Assembly (NCBI GenBank): GCA_902363675.1
Contig: CABJAV010000040.1
Coordinates: 1 to 19,406, forward strand
Reading direction: 5' to 3'
Source: Lachnospiraceae bacterium
GTDB lineage: Bacteria; Bacillota; Clostridia; Lachnospirales; Lachnospiraceae
Length of the DNA: 19,406 nucleotides
Positions within the stretch are counted from its first letter, which is position 1. The number at the start of each line of letters is the position of its first letter. The notes beneath the pieces are model-generated. The model was not told where the DNA came from. It searched no databases and was given only the letters and a program-made list of their open reading frames with translations. Position numbers and translations under genes: made by a program. Positions 1 through 6,705 of this stretch are shown here, in pieces.

Positions 1-16
1 ACGACTAAATAAAAAA

Positions 17-64
17 TTCCCTTATTTCCCTTGCTGATTCCGCATAAGGTCAAAAATAAGGGAA
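17..64. repeat. CCCTT-box cluster R1 (candidate recombinase arm sites)
   Basis: CCCTTA (19-24) and CCCTTG (28-33) are followed by an inverted copy. TTCCCTTATTT (17-27) and AAATAAGGGAA (54-64) form perfect 11-bp arms. The same paired boxes recur at about 3.9, 9.8 and 14.7 kb, one copy adjoining the integrase gene, so I infer arm-type binding sites of a tyrosine recombinase. A separate small hairpin with GGGCT/AGCCC arms and a GGAA loop lies at 90-103. No gene is seen in 1-170. Confidence 0.5.
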
Positions 65-136
65 AATACATATCATTTCACTATTTAAGGGGCTGGAAAG
101 CCCGTAAAATAAGGAAAGTTCAAGAAATCTCTCCAC

Positions 137-173
137 AAATTCCGATTTTCTTAATTCTACAAGCTTGAAGTTA
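137..173. repeat. 37-bp direct repeat, copy 1 (at end of radical SAM B gene)
   Basis: This 37-bp stretch matches 2272-2308 at 32 of 37 positions without gaps. It starts AAATTCCG and ends CTTGAAGTTA, the last TTA being the minus-strand stop codon of the radical SAM B gene. Copy 2 ends in the same way on the stop codon of the MATE gene. The two copies bracket the MarR-radical SAM operon, which suggests a cassette or integration boundary. Confidence 0.65.
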
Positions 174-1079
174 GCGATTTCTTTTTCCGGTATTCTCTGT
201 CCCACGGATTTCCTCATGATAGAAATAATCTACGATCACCGGATGCCCCTGCGGGACTCTGCCATAAGGCATTTCATTATCCACAAAGGCACAATCATAC
301 TTCTTAGCCATTTTCTCAGCTTTTACTTCAAGTGCTTCAAAGTAGCTGCGGTTATGCTTGTTATAGATCTCGTCGTAAAGTGGTACAAGATCAGGATATT
401 TTCCGGCGATATAATCCATAATTGTCTTTTTGAAACCGCCTCGAAGATTGAGATTTTCGAGCCAGAACAGATCGCACTGATCCTTTACCCGCTCAAAGAT
501 TGCTTCAAAATCCGTGATACCGGGGAATACCGGGGATACGAAACAGACTGTACGGATACCTGCTTCATATACCTGCTTCATAGCAGAGATACGGCGCTCA
601 ATGCTCGAAGCAGAGTCCATATCGTTCTTGAAATTTTCATCTAGTGTGTTGATCGACCATGAAACGGTTACACGTCCAAGCTTCTTCAGCAGATCAATAT
701 CCCGTACCACAAGATCCGACTTTGTGCAAATCAGAATATCTGCGTCACTGCCGATCAGCTGCTCCAGAAGTTTTCTGGTATTCCCGAATTGCTCCTCCTG
801 TGGATTGTAGCCATCTGTCACAGAACCGATGACCACCCGCTGTCCGGCATATTTCTTCGGATTTTTAATTTCCGGCCAATGCTTCACATCAAGGAAAGTG
901 CCCCATTCCTCCTTGTGCCCGGTAAAGCGCTTCATAAAAGATGCATAGCAATACTTGCAGGCATGTGTACAGCCCACATAGGGATTGACCGAGTAACCGC
1001 CTACCGGCAGACTAGACTTAGTCATGATATTCTTTGTTTCCACCTCACGAATGAGGATTCCATTTATTACTTCTTCCAT
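171..1079 (-). CDS. Radical SAM protein, SPL-like (mobile pair protein B type)
   Basis: This 302-residue protein carries the radical SAM cluster motif C37-x3-C41-x2-C44 in GCTHACKYCYA, which binds a 4Fe-4S cluster and cleaves S-adenosylmethionine. Overall it resembles the spore-photoproduct-lyase-like (Rv2578c-like) branch. Beside a second radical SAM gene and a MarR gene it matches the arrangement I know as 'radical SAM mobile pair protein B'. Its ATG overlaps the end of the upstream radical SAM gene by 13 bp, so the two are probably translationally coupled; AGAGGT 9 nt before the ATG may be a weak ribosome site. The substrate is unknown. The stop codon falls at the end of a 37-bp direct repeat. 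Family assignment is firm; the pair name is from memory of the family. Confidence 0.88.
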   Translation of the reverse strand: MEEVINGILIREVETKNIMTKSSLPVGGYSVNPYVGCTHACKYCYASFMKRFTGHKEEWGTFLDVKHWPEIKNPKKYAGQRVVIGSVTDGYNPQEEQFGNTRKLLEQLIGSDADILICTKSDLVVRDIDLLKKLGRVTVSWSINTLDENFKNDMDSASSIERRISAMKQVYEAGIRTVCFVSPVFPGITDFEAIFERVKDQCDLFWLENLNLRGGFKKTIMDYIAGKYPDLVPLYDEIYNKHNRSYFEALEVKAEKMAKKYDCAFVDNEMPYGRVPQGHPVIVDYFYHEEIRGTENTGKRNR

Positions 1080-1756
1080 GATTTCTGTACCTCTAACACT
1101 TTATTAAATTCTTCCGGCATTTCCTGAATCATATTTTCATCCCCTATGATAGGGACAAGGTCTTCCTTCATAAACACCGGGATGCCGAGCTTATGTGCCT
1201 GGTCCGCCAGAGACCATGCCCATTCCGGCTCCGTATGAATCTTCCTGCTCTGAGCTCCGGTCATGGTGCCGACAACGATCCAATTGATTCCGGAAAGGTC
1301 AACTGTGCCGGGATCGTCGAATAACGGCTCAAAGGTAACATGGTAATGTTTTGCTCTGACGTTTTTCCGAAGGGCGTCGATACGCCACAGTTCTGCTTTC
1401 CTCGTCACCGTAACGCCAAACCATGCGTTTTCCAGATCGGTATCAAAATCCAGCAAATCAGGTCGCTTGGTAAGGAACAGGAACTGATGCTGTGGATTTT
1501 CACGGATCTTTGCAAATACCTCGTCTCTCCATTCCAGCTTCCATCCGGAGAGATCGCTCATGCCGGTAAGAAGAAAGTTCTGCGGACGTTTCTTTTCCAT
1601 CATCTTGAGCTTACCCGGAAAGAATTCAGGGTCAGCGAAATCATCAATCATATGCCAGCGTTTCACGTTGTTGCGGGCATAGCAATATGCACACCCCACT
1701 GTGCAGCCAATGACGATATTCATGTTCTGAATCTGATCTTTGATACAAATACTCAT
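1067..1756 (-). CDS. Radical SAM / DUF5131-like protein (mobile pair protein A type)
   Basis: I chose the ATG at 1756, which overlaps the MarR stop as ATGA; a GTG at 1768 is possible but sits on top of the GAGGAG ribosome site. The 229-residue product has the radical SAM triad C18-x3-C22-x2-C25 in GCTVGCAYCYA. Its middle, with segments such as FLFLTKRP and WFGVTV, resembles the DUF5131 / phage Gp37-Gp68-like radical SAM family. It lies between the MarR and the SPL-like radical SAM genes with overlaps on both sides, so the three are made from one transcript. I infer that the two radical SAM proteins act together; the reaction is unknown. Confidence 0.87.
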   Translation of the reverse strand: MSICIKDQIQNMNIVIGCTVGCAYCYARNNVKRWHMIDDFADPEFFPGKLKMMEKKRPQNFLLTGMSDLSGWKLEWRDEVFAKIRENPQHQFLFLTKRPDLLDFDTDLENAWFGVTVTRKAELWRIDALRKNVRAKHYHVTFEPLFDDPGTVDLSGINWIVVGTMTGAQSRKIHTEPEWAWSLADQAHKLGIPVFMKEDLVPIIGDENMIQEMPEEFNKVLEVQKSWKK

Positions 1757-2190
1757 GACTTCTGCCACTCCTCAAGATTCTTTCTGATGCGGTCGAGGCA
1801 TTCCTCAAACCAGGTAATTTCTTCCTCTGAAAAACCTTTGTAGTAAATACTGCCCATCTCATCAGATACAGAATCGTACTCGCCCTTTAAGGCATGTGCT
1901 TTCTCAGTCAGAAACAGGAGCGTTTTCCTTTTGTCCGTTTCAGACTGAACACGGCTTATCAGCCCTTGATTTTCCATTCTTTCCAGCATCGTAGTAAGAG
2001 ATGTTATCGCTAATCCGCATTTAGTCGAGAGTGACCTGATTGAAATACCATCCTCCTGCCACAGCACATAAAGAATACGCCCTTGGGCTCCATTAAACGC
2101 ATCAATATTCTTTTCACTGAGAATCTTCTCGAAAATCCGGTCTCCAAGCTGTTTTATTTTGGTGACAAGAAATCCTCCATTCATTTCCAT
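1753..2190 (-). CDS. MarR-family transcriptional regulator
   Basis: The 145-residue protein has the MarR winged-helix layout: a dimerisation helix at the N terminus, a recognition region around residues 45-75 (SIRSLSTKCGLAITSLTTML), and a wing with SRVQSETDKRKTLLFLTEKA. Such proteins bind palindromic DNA and release it on ligand binding or oxidation. It is the first gene of the radical SAM operon. Its own promoter is embedded in a long perfect inverted repeat just upstream, so autoregulation is very likely. AGGAG lies 7 nt before the ATG; a second ATG two codons on is possible. A MATE exporter gene lies 116 bp upstream on the same strand, so the regulator may also affect export, though no operator copy is seen at the MATE promoter. 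Confidence 0.92.
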   Translation of the reverse strand: MEMNGGFLVTKIKQLGDRIFEKILSEKNIDAFNGAQGRILYVLWQEDGISIRSLSTKCGLAITSLTTMLERMENQGLISRVQSETDKRKTLLFLTEKAHALKGEYDSVSDEMGSIYYKGFSEEEITWFEECLDRIRKNLEEWQKS

Positions 2191-2193
2191 ACA

Positions 2194-2249
2194 AAAGCTC
2201 CTATATAGTAGTTTATTAAAAACATACTATATAGGAGCTTTATTGTCAA
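2194..2249 (-). promoter_or_regulatory. MarR operon promoter inside a perfect inverted repeat
   Basis: AAAGCTCCTATATAGTA (2194-2210) and its exact complement (2225-2241) form 17-bp arms around a 14-nt spacer. On the minus strand TTGACA (2244-2249) is followed after 17 bp by TATGTT (2221-2226). The operator therefore covers the -10 element and the start site. The proximal arm also contains the AGGAG ribosome site of the MarR gene. This is a typical MarR autorepression layout. The repeat geometry is seen directly; MarR binding is inferred. Confidence 0.85.
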
Positions 2250-2271
2250 CAGTTTATATGTCTTAATAGGT

Positions 2272-2308
2272 AAATTCCGTTTTTTTCAATTCTCCAAACT
2301 TGAAGTTA
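2272..2308. repeat. 37-bp direct repeat, copy 2 (at end of MATE gene)
   Basis: Second copy of the repeat at 137-173, 32 of 37 positions alike and in the same orientation. It ends with CTTGAAGTTA, whose TTA is the minus-strand stop codon of the MATE gene. Confidence 0.65.
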
Positions 2309-3649
2309 ACTAATGAATGCCATTTTATCAGTCGGCCATGATCTCCTGAGAGCCACATAGGAGATTAAAAAGTTTGCAAGCCAACCAGCTGGTACAGCAA
2401 GCCAGACAAAGGCAATGCCGAAACGCGGTGCACAGATCAGGGCAACGGACAGACGAATCGCAAGGTTCACCATGTTTGCAATGAGGAACGGACGCATAAT
2501 TCCGAGACCGCGAAGAACTCCATCGGTTGCCATCTTGATACCCATGAAGATGAAAAAGTAACCAATCCACCTCATATAATCACCAGACACCTGATAGGCC
2601 AACGCCGTTCCGTCTTTTCCTAAGAACAGCGAGGAGATCTGCGTGTGTAGCGTTTCAATGACGAGAAAGGCAAGAACGGCAAAGCACACGTCCAGCACCA
2701 GCGCCGCATGGTAGCCTTTTTTGATGCGTTGGGGTTTGCCTGCGCCAAGGTTTTGGGAAACAAACGGCGAAACCGCATTGCCGATGGATACAAAGATCAA
2801 TGAAAAAACATTTTCCACCCTCATCGTTGCTGTATACCCGGCGAGTGCCTGTGTACCGAAAGGATTTACCACTGCCTGCACAATCATCATACCGATGGAC
2901 ACTGTGGACTGCTGTAAAACCGACGGCACCGCAATGCGAAGCATGGAATACAGCTCCTGCCGTTCAAACCTGTTAAAGGGGCTTTTATATTGCTGCATCC
3001 GTGCAAAGAAAATCAAAAACGAAAACACTGCGGAAATTCCCTGTGCAATCAGGGTTGCAATAGCCGCACCGAACACACCGAGACCTAGCCCGGCTACCAT
3101 CCAAAGATCCATTAAAATATTCAGGATGGACGAAAAAATCAGCAGTCCTAGAGGAATTTTAGATTCGCCGATTGAGGTGAACATGGTAGAAAGAATGTTA
3201 TACATAAACAGAAACGGAAAGCCCACAAAATAGACCCGCAGATACAGTACTGCATCATCCAGTATGTCGGCAGGGGTTTGCAGTCCACTCATCAGCGAGT
3301 TGGCGAAGAAAAAGCCAAAAACACCAAGGACTATACTTAGAAGCAAAAAGCTAATCAAGGAGGTTGACACGATTGTTTTCATTTTGCCATACTCCCTGGC
3401 TCCGAAATAACGGCTCACAAGCACACCGGCTCCAACACCGGCTCCCAGTGCCACACAAATGAACACATTAGTCAATGCTGCACTTGCACCGACAGCTGCA
3501 AGTGCGGAAGAACCAACAAACTGGCCGACAATAATAGAGTCGGCCATATTGTATATTTGCTGAAAAAAACTTCCAAGAATCATTGGCATTGCAAAAACCG
3601 TCAACGCTTTGAGGGGCGTATCTGTTATCAAATACTCATCTTTCGACAT
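2306..3649 (-). CDS. MATE-family multidrug efflux transporter
   Basis: The 448-residue protein is a multi-pass membrane protein of the MATE (NorM/DinF) family, which exports cationic drugs and metabolites using a Na+ or H+ gradient. The N-terminal segment PMILGSFFQQIYNMADSIIVG is characteristic, and the hydrophobic pattern fits about twelve membrane helices in two six-helix halves. I start it at ATG 3649, which has GGAGG 9 nt upstream; an upstream GTG at 3694 would add 15 residues but has no comparable ribosome site. It has its own extended -10 promoter and precedes the MarR-radical SAM operon on the same strand. Family is sure; substrate is unknown. Confidence 0.93.
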   Translation of the reverse strand: MSKDEYLITDTPLKALTVFAMPMILGSFFQQIYNMADSIIVGQFVGSSALAAVGASAALTNVFICVALGAGVGAGVLVSRYFGAREYGKMKTIVSTSLISFLLLSIVLGVFGFFFANSLMSGLQTPADILDDAVLYLRVYFVGFPFLFMYNILSTMFTSIGESKIPLGLLIFSSILNILMDLWMVAGLGLGVFGAAIATLIAQGISAVFSFLIFFARMQQYKSPFNRFERQELYSMLRIAVPSVLQQSTVSIGMMIVQAVVNPFGTQALAGYTATMRVENVFSLIFVSIGNAVSPFVSQNLGAGKPQRIKKGYHAALVLDVCFAVLAFLVIETLHTQISSLFLGKDGTALAYQVSGDYMRWIGYFFIFMGIKMATDGVLRGLGIMRPFLIANMVNLAIRLSVALICAPRFGIAFVWLAVPAGWLANFLISYVALRRSWPTDKMAFIS

Positions 3650-3726
3650 TATCATATTCCTCCATGGTATCTTGTATCGTGGTATCCCATTCACTTACCT
3701 TCTCAAAATCCGATTTGTATATTTCT

Positions 3727-3735
3727 ATTATACCA
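3727..3735 (-). promoter_or_regulatory. Extended -10 promoter of the MATE gene
   Basis: On the minus strand TGGTATAAT gives a consensus TATAAT with an extended TG. No good -35 is seen. The -35 region abuts the inverted repeat that ends at 3752, so a protein bound to that repeat could affect this promoter. Confidence 0.6.
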
Positions 3736-3740
3736 TCATG

Positions 3741-3779
3741 AAAATAAAAATAGTTCGTAAAATACATATTTTACGAACT
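3741..3779 (-). terminator. Rho-independent terminator (minus strand), downstream of the integrase gene
   Basis: AGTTCGTAAAATA (3752-3764) and TATTTTACGAACT (3767-3779) are perfect 13-bp arms with a 2-nt spacer. On the minus strand they are followed by ATTTTTATTTT. It would end transcripts from the integrase side before the MATE promoter. A near copy is found at 14059-14090. Confidence 0.65.
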
Positions 3780-3815
3780 GTTTGTATTTTTGGTCAGTTT
3801 TGCAAACTAGAATTT
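3752..3815. repeat. 64-bp direct repeat, copy A
   Basis: 57 of 64 positions match 14061-14124 without gaps. Five of the seven differences lie in the hairpin centre. The distal half, TTGTATTTTTGGTCAG onward to AATTT, differs at a single base. The copy lies near the integrase end of the mobilizable element, and copy B lies 10.3 kb away in the same orientation. Confidence 0.75.
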
Positions 3816-3842
3816 ATCTATTAACTCTCTTAACTTTCCCCT

Positions 3843-3928
3843 ATTTTCAAGGCTTCCCGCCATTGAAAATTCTATATATGTATCCTTTTCCCTTGTTTTT
3901 GCCCTTATGGGATAATTACAAGGGAAAA
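3843..3928. repeat. CCCTT-box cluster R2, element end next to integrase
   Basis: CCCTTG (3890-3895) and CCCTTA (3902-3907) are 12 bp apart. TTTTCCCTTGT (3886-3896) is perfectly inverted at 3918-3928. A further hairpin, ATTTTCAA (3843-3850) with TTGAAAAT (3863-3870), lies beside it. The cluster lies just past the 3' end of the integrase gene, where Tn916-type elements carry their terminal recombinase sites. Confidence 0.6.
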
Positions 3929-3944
3929 TTCATTATTCAGTTGT

Positions 3945-5243
3945 TTAATCGTTGCCTGCCACTTTATCAAGAAGTCTTGCGGAAGTCCGCTTTGCTTCCC
4001 TTGTAGCATGGGCATAGACATTCATGGTGGTACTCACGTCTGAGTGTCCTAACAGTTCCTGCACATCCTTAGGCTGAGCCCCGTTGGATAAGAGGTTTGT
4101 CGTGTAGGTATGCCTTAATGTGTGGAAATGGAAACCTTCAAGCTCCGGTACTTTTCTTCCTGCTGTCCGGCAGGCTGTTTCTATGGTTGCCGGAAGTTCC
4201 AGACAACCATCCTCCCTTAAGCATACAAAGAAGATTTCGGTGTAATCTTCCGGCACATTCTCTGTCATTCCCAAATGATAATACTCGTAATGCACCCGAT
4301 TCTTTTCCATTACTTCTCTGTAAAAATTCCGCTGGTAGAGTTCCCCATACTGAAAACGGTTTTTGTGCTGTTCCTTTTTTGCATTCCTCAAAATATCTGC
4401 GAGGGTATCGCCAAAGTCAACAACCCTGATCTTTTTCCACTTTGTCGGACCGATTTCGTGCTTATGGGTAGCACCATTGTAGCGGATGCTCCTGCGTACA
4501 GTGAGATACTGTTCTTCAAGGTTGATATCCTGCCATGTCAGACCTGCTACCTCTCCAAGTCTGAGACCTGTAAAGTATGCTATCTGAACCGGAAGAATCG
4601 CATCCCCACTTCGTTTTCCAAGCTGTTCAATCAGTTTCCGGTACATTTCAAAGGAAAACGGTTTAACCTTGTCTCTGTCTGTGGCTGTTTCATCCGCAAA
4701 CAAATCTGTTTCTTCCTTTTTATGCCTCATCACCACATACTGCATTGGATTGAAGGTAATAAACTGTTTCGGAAATACCGCAAACCGGAATGACTGTTGC
4801 AATACTGCTGAAAATGACCTTACATAATCAATGGAATATCCTTTTGATATAAAATCTCCCACAGTGCCTCCAAATGAGAGCAAATCCATAAACTCCTGCA
4901 GGTGTACCGAAGTCACCGTTTTCAGTTTCCTTTTGCTGATAGGGTGTTGTTTGATTCTCCCAATTGTCTGAAGATAATTGCCAACCGTTCCATTACTCAA
5001 TGTGCCTGTCTTTAATTCTTCCTCAGCCCACAGGTCAAGCAACTCTCCGAGTGTGATGTTTTCAGCCTTTGCAACAAACCGCTTGGCTTCATAATCCTCC
5101 ATTGCCTGCCTCAACAGCTTTTCCGTCTCGCTTTTGTTTTCCGTACCTGCAAATTCCTTCTGCACCAGATTACCGCTTGCATCTTCCACATAGAAGCGGT
5201 AGTACCATTTCTTGCCTTTCTTTCTTACAGAACCTTTTGCCAT
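3945..5243 (-). CDS. int: Tn916-type tyrosine integrase
   Basis: I use ATG 5243, preceded by AAAGGAG; the reading frame extends nine codons further without a better ribosome site. The 432-residue protein has an N-terminal arm-binding domain (about 1-60), a core-binding domain (about 63-170) and a C-terminal catalytic domain. Catalytic residues are visible: R228 in TGLRLGE, H374 and R377 in HTLRHTY, H400 in LLGH and nucleophile Y410 in NVYAH. It catalyses site-specific integration and excision of the surrounding element. It lies downstream of the Cro/CI-like regulator on the same strand with an 84-bp gap, and its 3' end faces the CCCTT-box cluster and the 64-bp repeat. Length and domain order fit a functional enzyme. 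Confidence 0.95.
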   Translation of the reverse strand: MAKGSVRKKGKKWYYRFYVEDASGNLVQKEFAGTENKSETEKLLRQAMEDYEAKRFVAKAENITLGELLDLWAEEELKTGTLSNGTVGNYLQTIGRIKQHPISKRKLKTVTSVHLQEFMDLLSFGGTVGDFISKGYSIDYVRSFSAVLQQSFRFAVFPKQFITFNPMQYVVMRHKKEETDLFADETATDRDKVKPFSFEMYRKLIEQLGKRSGDAILPVQIAYFTGLRLGEVAGLTWQDINLEEQYLTVRRSIRYNGATHKHEIGPTKWKKIRVVDFGDTLADILRNAKKEQHKNRFQYGELYQRNFYREVMEKNRVHYEYYHLGMTENVPEDYTEIFFVCLREDGCLELPATIETACRTAGRKVPELEGFHFHTLRHTYTTNLLSNGAQPKDVQELLGHSDVSTTMNVYAHATREAKRTSARLLDKVAGND

Positions 5244-5327
5244 AATCGTTACTCCTTTCGATATCGACAATCGGAACTGATGAAATGCTTTCTGCGTGTA
5301 AGTATATCATAACTCCGGTTGTCTAAT

Positions 5328-5948
5328 CTATACCGGTTCGGAGTCTTTCTCTGAAAGAAGATTTGCAAGCCTTACGGCTGCCGTTTCGGGATTCTTGGAA
5401 TAGAGCCTTACAATGTCGCCCATGTCGTTCAGTGCGTTTACCGTATGGGTGATTTCCCTAAGGAACATAATCTCATTATATTCCTGATTGGATTCAAACC
5501 CCATTACTTTTGCAATTGTGGCATCTTCCGTATTCCCTTTAAAATTCTTACAGGCATATTGAAAGGAATCAACGAATAATTCGTATTCCTTCAACATCAG
5601 CAGCAGTAAATCTTTGGAAAAATCCGCTTCGTCTGCCTTCATATCATAAGGCAGTTTGGAGAGAATGGAAGTCATGGTATCACGAATCTGTAATTCCCTT
5701 TTATCCGTAACATCACTTGTCATTTCTTCCGTCTCGCCCTTCAGCCACTCCACTGATACATGAAGTGCTTCCGACAGACCATCCAGAACAAGCTTCTTGG
5801 TGTTGTCAATCGTTCCTGCCTCATACCGCTGTATGGTGGAAGCGGTAACTCCCATCTTTTCTGCTATATAAGGCTGGTTGACACCTAATTCCAGTCTGCG
5901 TTGTTTTGCCCTGCTACCGATTAACTTGCGTAATTCTTTATCTTTCAT
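5328..5948 (-). CDS. Cro/CI-type (XRE) regulator of the mobilizable element
   Basis: The 206-residue protein has an N-terminal helix-turn-helix (about residues 5-70, with VTASTIQRYEAGT as the recognition segment) followed by a C-terminal region of unknown fold. AAAGGAGG precedes the ATG. The gene is divergent from the excisionase gene. The 175-bp divergent region carries two similar palindromes, one on its own -35 box and one downstream of the excisionase promoter, so it probably represses both directions and controls excision. The integrase gene follows on the same strand. Confidence 0.88.
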   Translation of the reverse strand: MKDKELRKLIGSRAKQRRLELGVNQPYIAEKMGVTASTIQRYEAGTIDNTKKLVLDGLSEALHVSVEWLKGETEEMTSDVTDKRELQIRDTMTSILSKLPYDMKADEADFSKDLLLLMLKEYELFVDSFQYACKNFKGNTEDATIAKVMGFESNQEYNEIMFLREITHTVNALNDMGDIVRLYSKNPETAAVRLANLLSEKDSEPV

Positions 5949-5979
5949 TCTGATACGCCTCCTTTTTCGGTATGGCTAA

Positions 5980-6015
5980 AGTATAACACAGTAAAAGTAG
6001 CATTGCAATATGCAA
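5980..6015 (-). promoter_or_regulatory. Promoter of the XRE gene with operator on the -35 box
   Basis: On the minus strand TTGCAA (6003-6008), a 17-bp spacer and TATACT (5980-5985) form a sigma-A promoter. The -35 lies inside the palindrome TTGCA-ATA-TGCAA (6003-6015), which resembles the operator at 6090-6106 (13 of 15 positions). Autoregulation by the XRE protein is inferred. Confidence 0.75.
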
Positions 6016-6046
6016 GTTAATAATTACTTTTAAAATTTCGTAACGC

Positions 6047-6106
6047 TTGACAAGAAGATATAAAAGTTATATAGTAGGCATAGTTACAAAATTGCATTAT
6101 GCAATT
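6047..6106 (+). promoter_or_regulatory. Excisionase promoter and downstream operator
   Basis: TTGACA (6047-6052), 17 bp, and TATAGT (6070-6075) form a near-consensus promoter. The perfect palindrome AATTGCAT-T-ATGCAATT (6090-6106) lies just past the expected start site and before the AGGAGG ribosome site. A protein bound there would block transcription of the excisionase gene. Confidence 0.8.
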
Positions 6107-6123
6107 CAAGAGGAGGTGTTTTA

Positions 6124-6354
6124 ATGACAGAAGTGAAGATTGCACTGTCCATTGAGGAAGCTGCCGACTATACGGGTATCGGCAGAAATACCCTGCGGAA
6201 ACTGGTAGAATGGAAAAAGCTTCCGGTATTGAAGGTAGGACGGAAAGTCCTTATCAAAACGGATATGCTTGAAAAGTTCATGACCGCCAATGAAGGCAGG
6301 GACTTAAGGGACAAAGGAAATGTCAGAGCTGTCACAAGAAATGTGACAAATTAA
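6124..6354 (+). CDS. xis: Excisionase, helix-turn-helix Xis of Tn916 type
   Basis: This 76-residue protein has the small winged-helix fold of excisionases: the segment SIEEAADYTGIGRNTLRKLV is the DNA-binding helix pair and VLKVGRKVLIKTDMLEKFM the wing and last helix. Excisionases bend DNA at element ends and direct the integrase to excise. AGGAGG stands 7 nt before the ATG. It is the first gene rightward of the divergent control region, and the relaxase gene follows after 351 bp on the same strand, fitting joint control of excision and mobilization. Confidence 0.9.
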   Translation: MTEVKIALSIEEAADYTGIGRNTLRKLVEWKKLPVLKVGRKVLIKTDMLEKFMTANEGRDLRDKGNVRAVTRNVTN

Positions 6355-6500
6355 ATAGGGACAGTCCTAAGACCATCCCTAAGGTATGTATCTGACCGAA
6401 GCCATGATATACCTACACGCAAATAGATTATACCATGTGCTTCCTCTAAGATACAACCGGAAATTTAAGAAGTGGGGAAGAAACTTTTTTATACAAGCCC

Positions 6501-6587
6501 TCGGCGTTTGAGAGCGAAATACACCCCTCGCACAAATCTTACGATTTGTACTCTGTGTATTTCGCCCTGCTGGGAGCTTTTCGCCGA
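6501..6587. other. Nested stem-loop between xis and the relaxase gene: oriT or structured RNA candidate
   Basis: Three perfect nested arm pairs are visible: TCGGCG (6501-6506) with CGCCGA (6582-6587), GCGAAATACAC (6514-6524) with GTGTATTTCGC (6555-6565), and ACAAATC (6532-6538) with GATTTGT (6543-6549) around a 4-nt loop. The stretch 6355-6705 holds no convincing gene. Its position directly upstream of the relaxase gene is where mobilizable elements keep their origin of transfer, but an RNA leader or attenuator is equally possible from sequence alone. Confidence 0.55.
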
Positions 6588-6609
6588 CAGGCGGATATGT
6601 TCGTAGACA

Positions 6610-6649
6610 GGCTACCTATGTAGCCTACTCACTTTCACATTAGAAAGTT
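6610..6649. other. Two small hairpins before the relaxase gene
   Basis: AGGCTAC (6610-6616) pairs with GTAGCCT (6621-6627) around a 4-nt loop. ACTTTC (6632-6637) pairs with GAAAGT (6644-6649). They lie between the large nested stem-loop and the relaxase start and may belong to the same origin-of-transfer or leader structure. Confidence 0.45.
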
Positions 6650-6705
6650 TCCCATCCTCATTTCTTGCAGCTTCGTACTTGGCAGATACGGAAAGGAGGA
6701 AGCAC

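Noticed and set aside
165..1127. Plus-strand open frames opposite the radical SAM B gene
   Set aside because: They lie antisense to a gene with clear catalytic motifs and have no ribosome sites or recognisable domains.
1644..1862. Minus-strand frame overlapping the MarR and radical SAM A junction
   Set aside because: It is out of frame with two real genes that already explain the sequence.
6355..6678. tRNA or known riboswitch in the excisionase-relaxase gap
   Set aside because: No cloverleaf or known aptamer core could be recognised; the nested stems fit an oriT or an unknown leader better.
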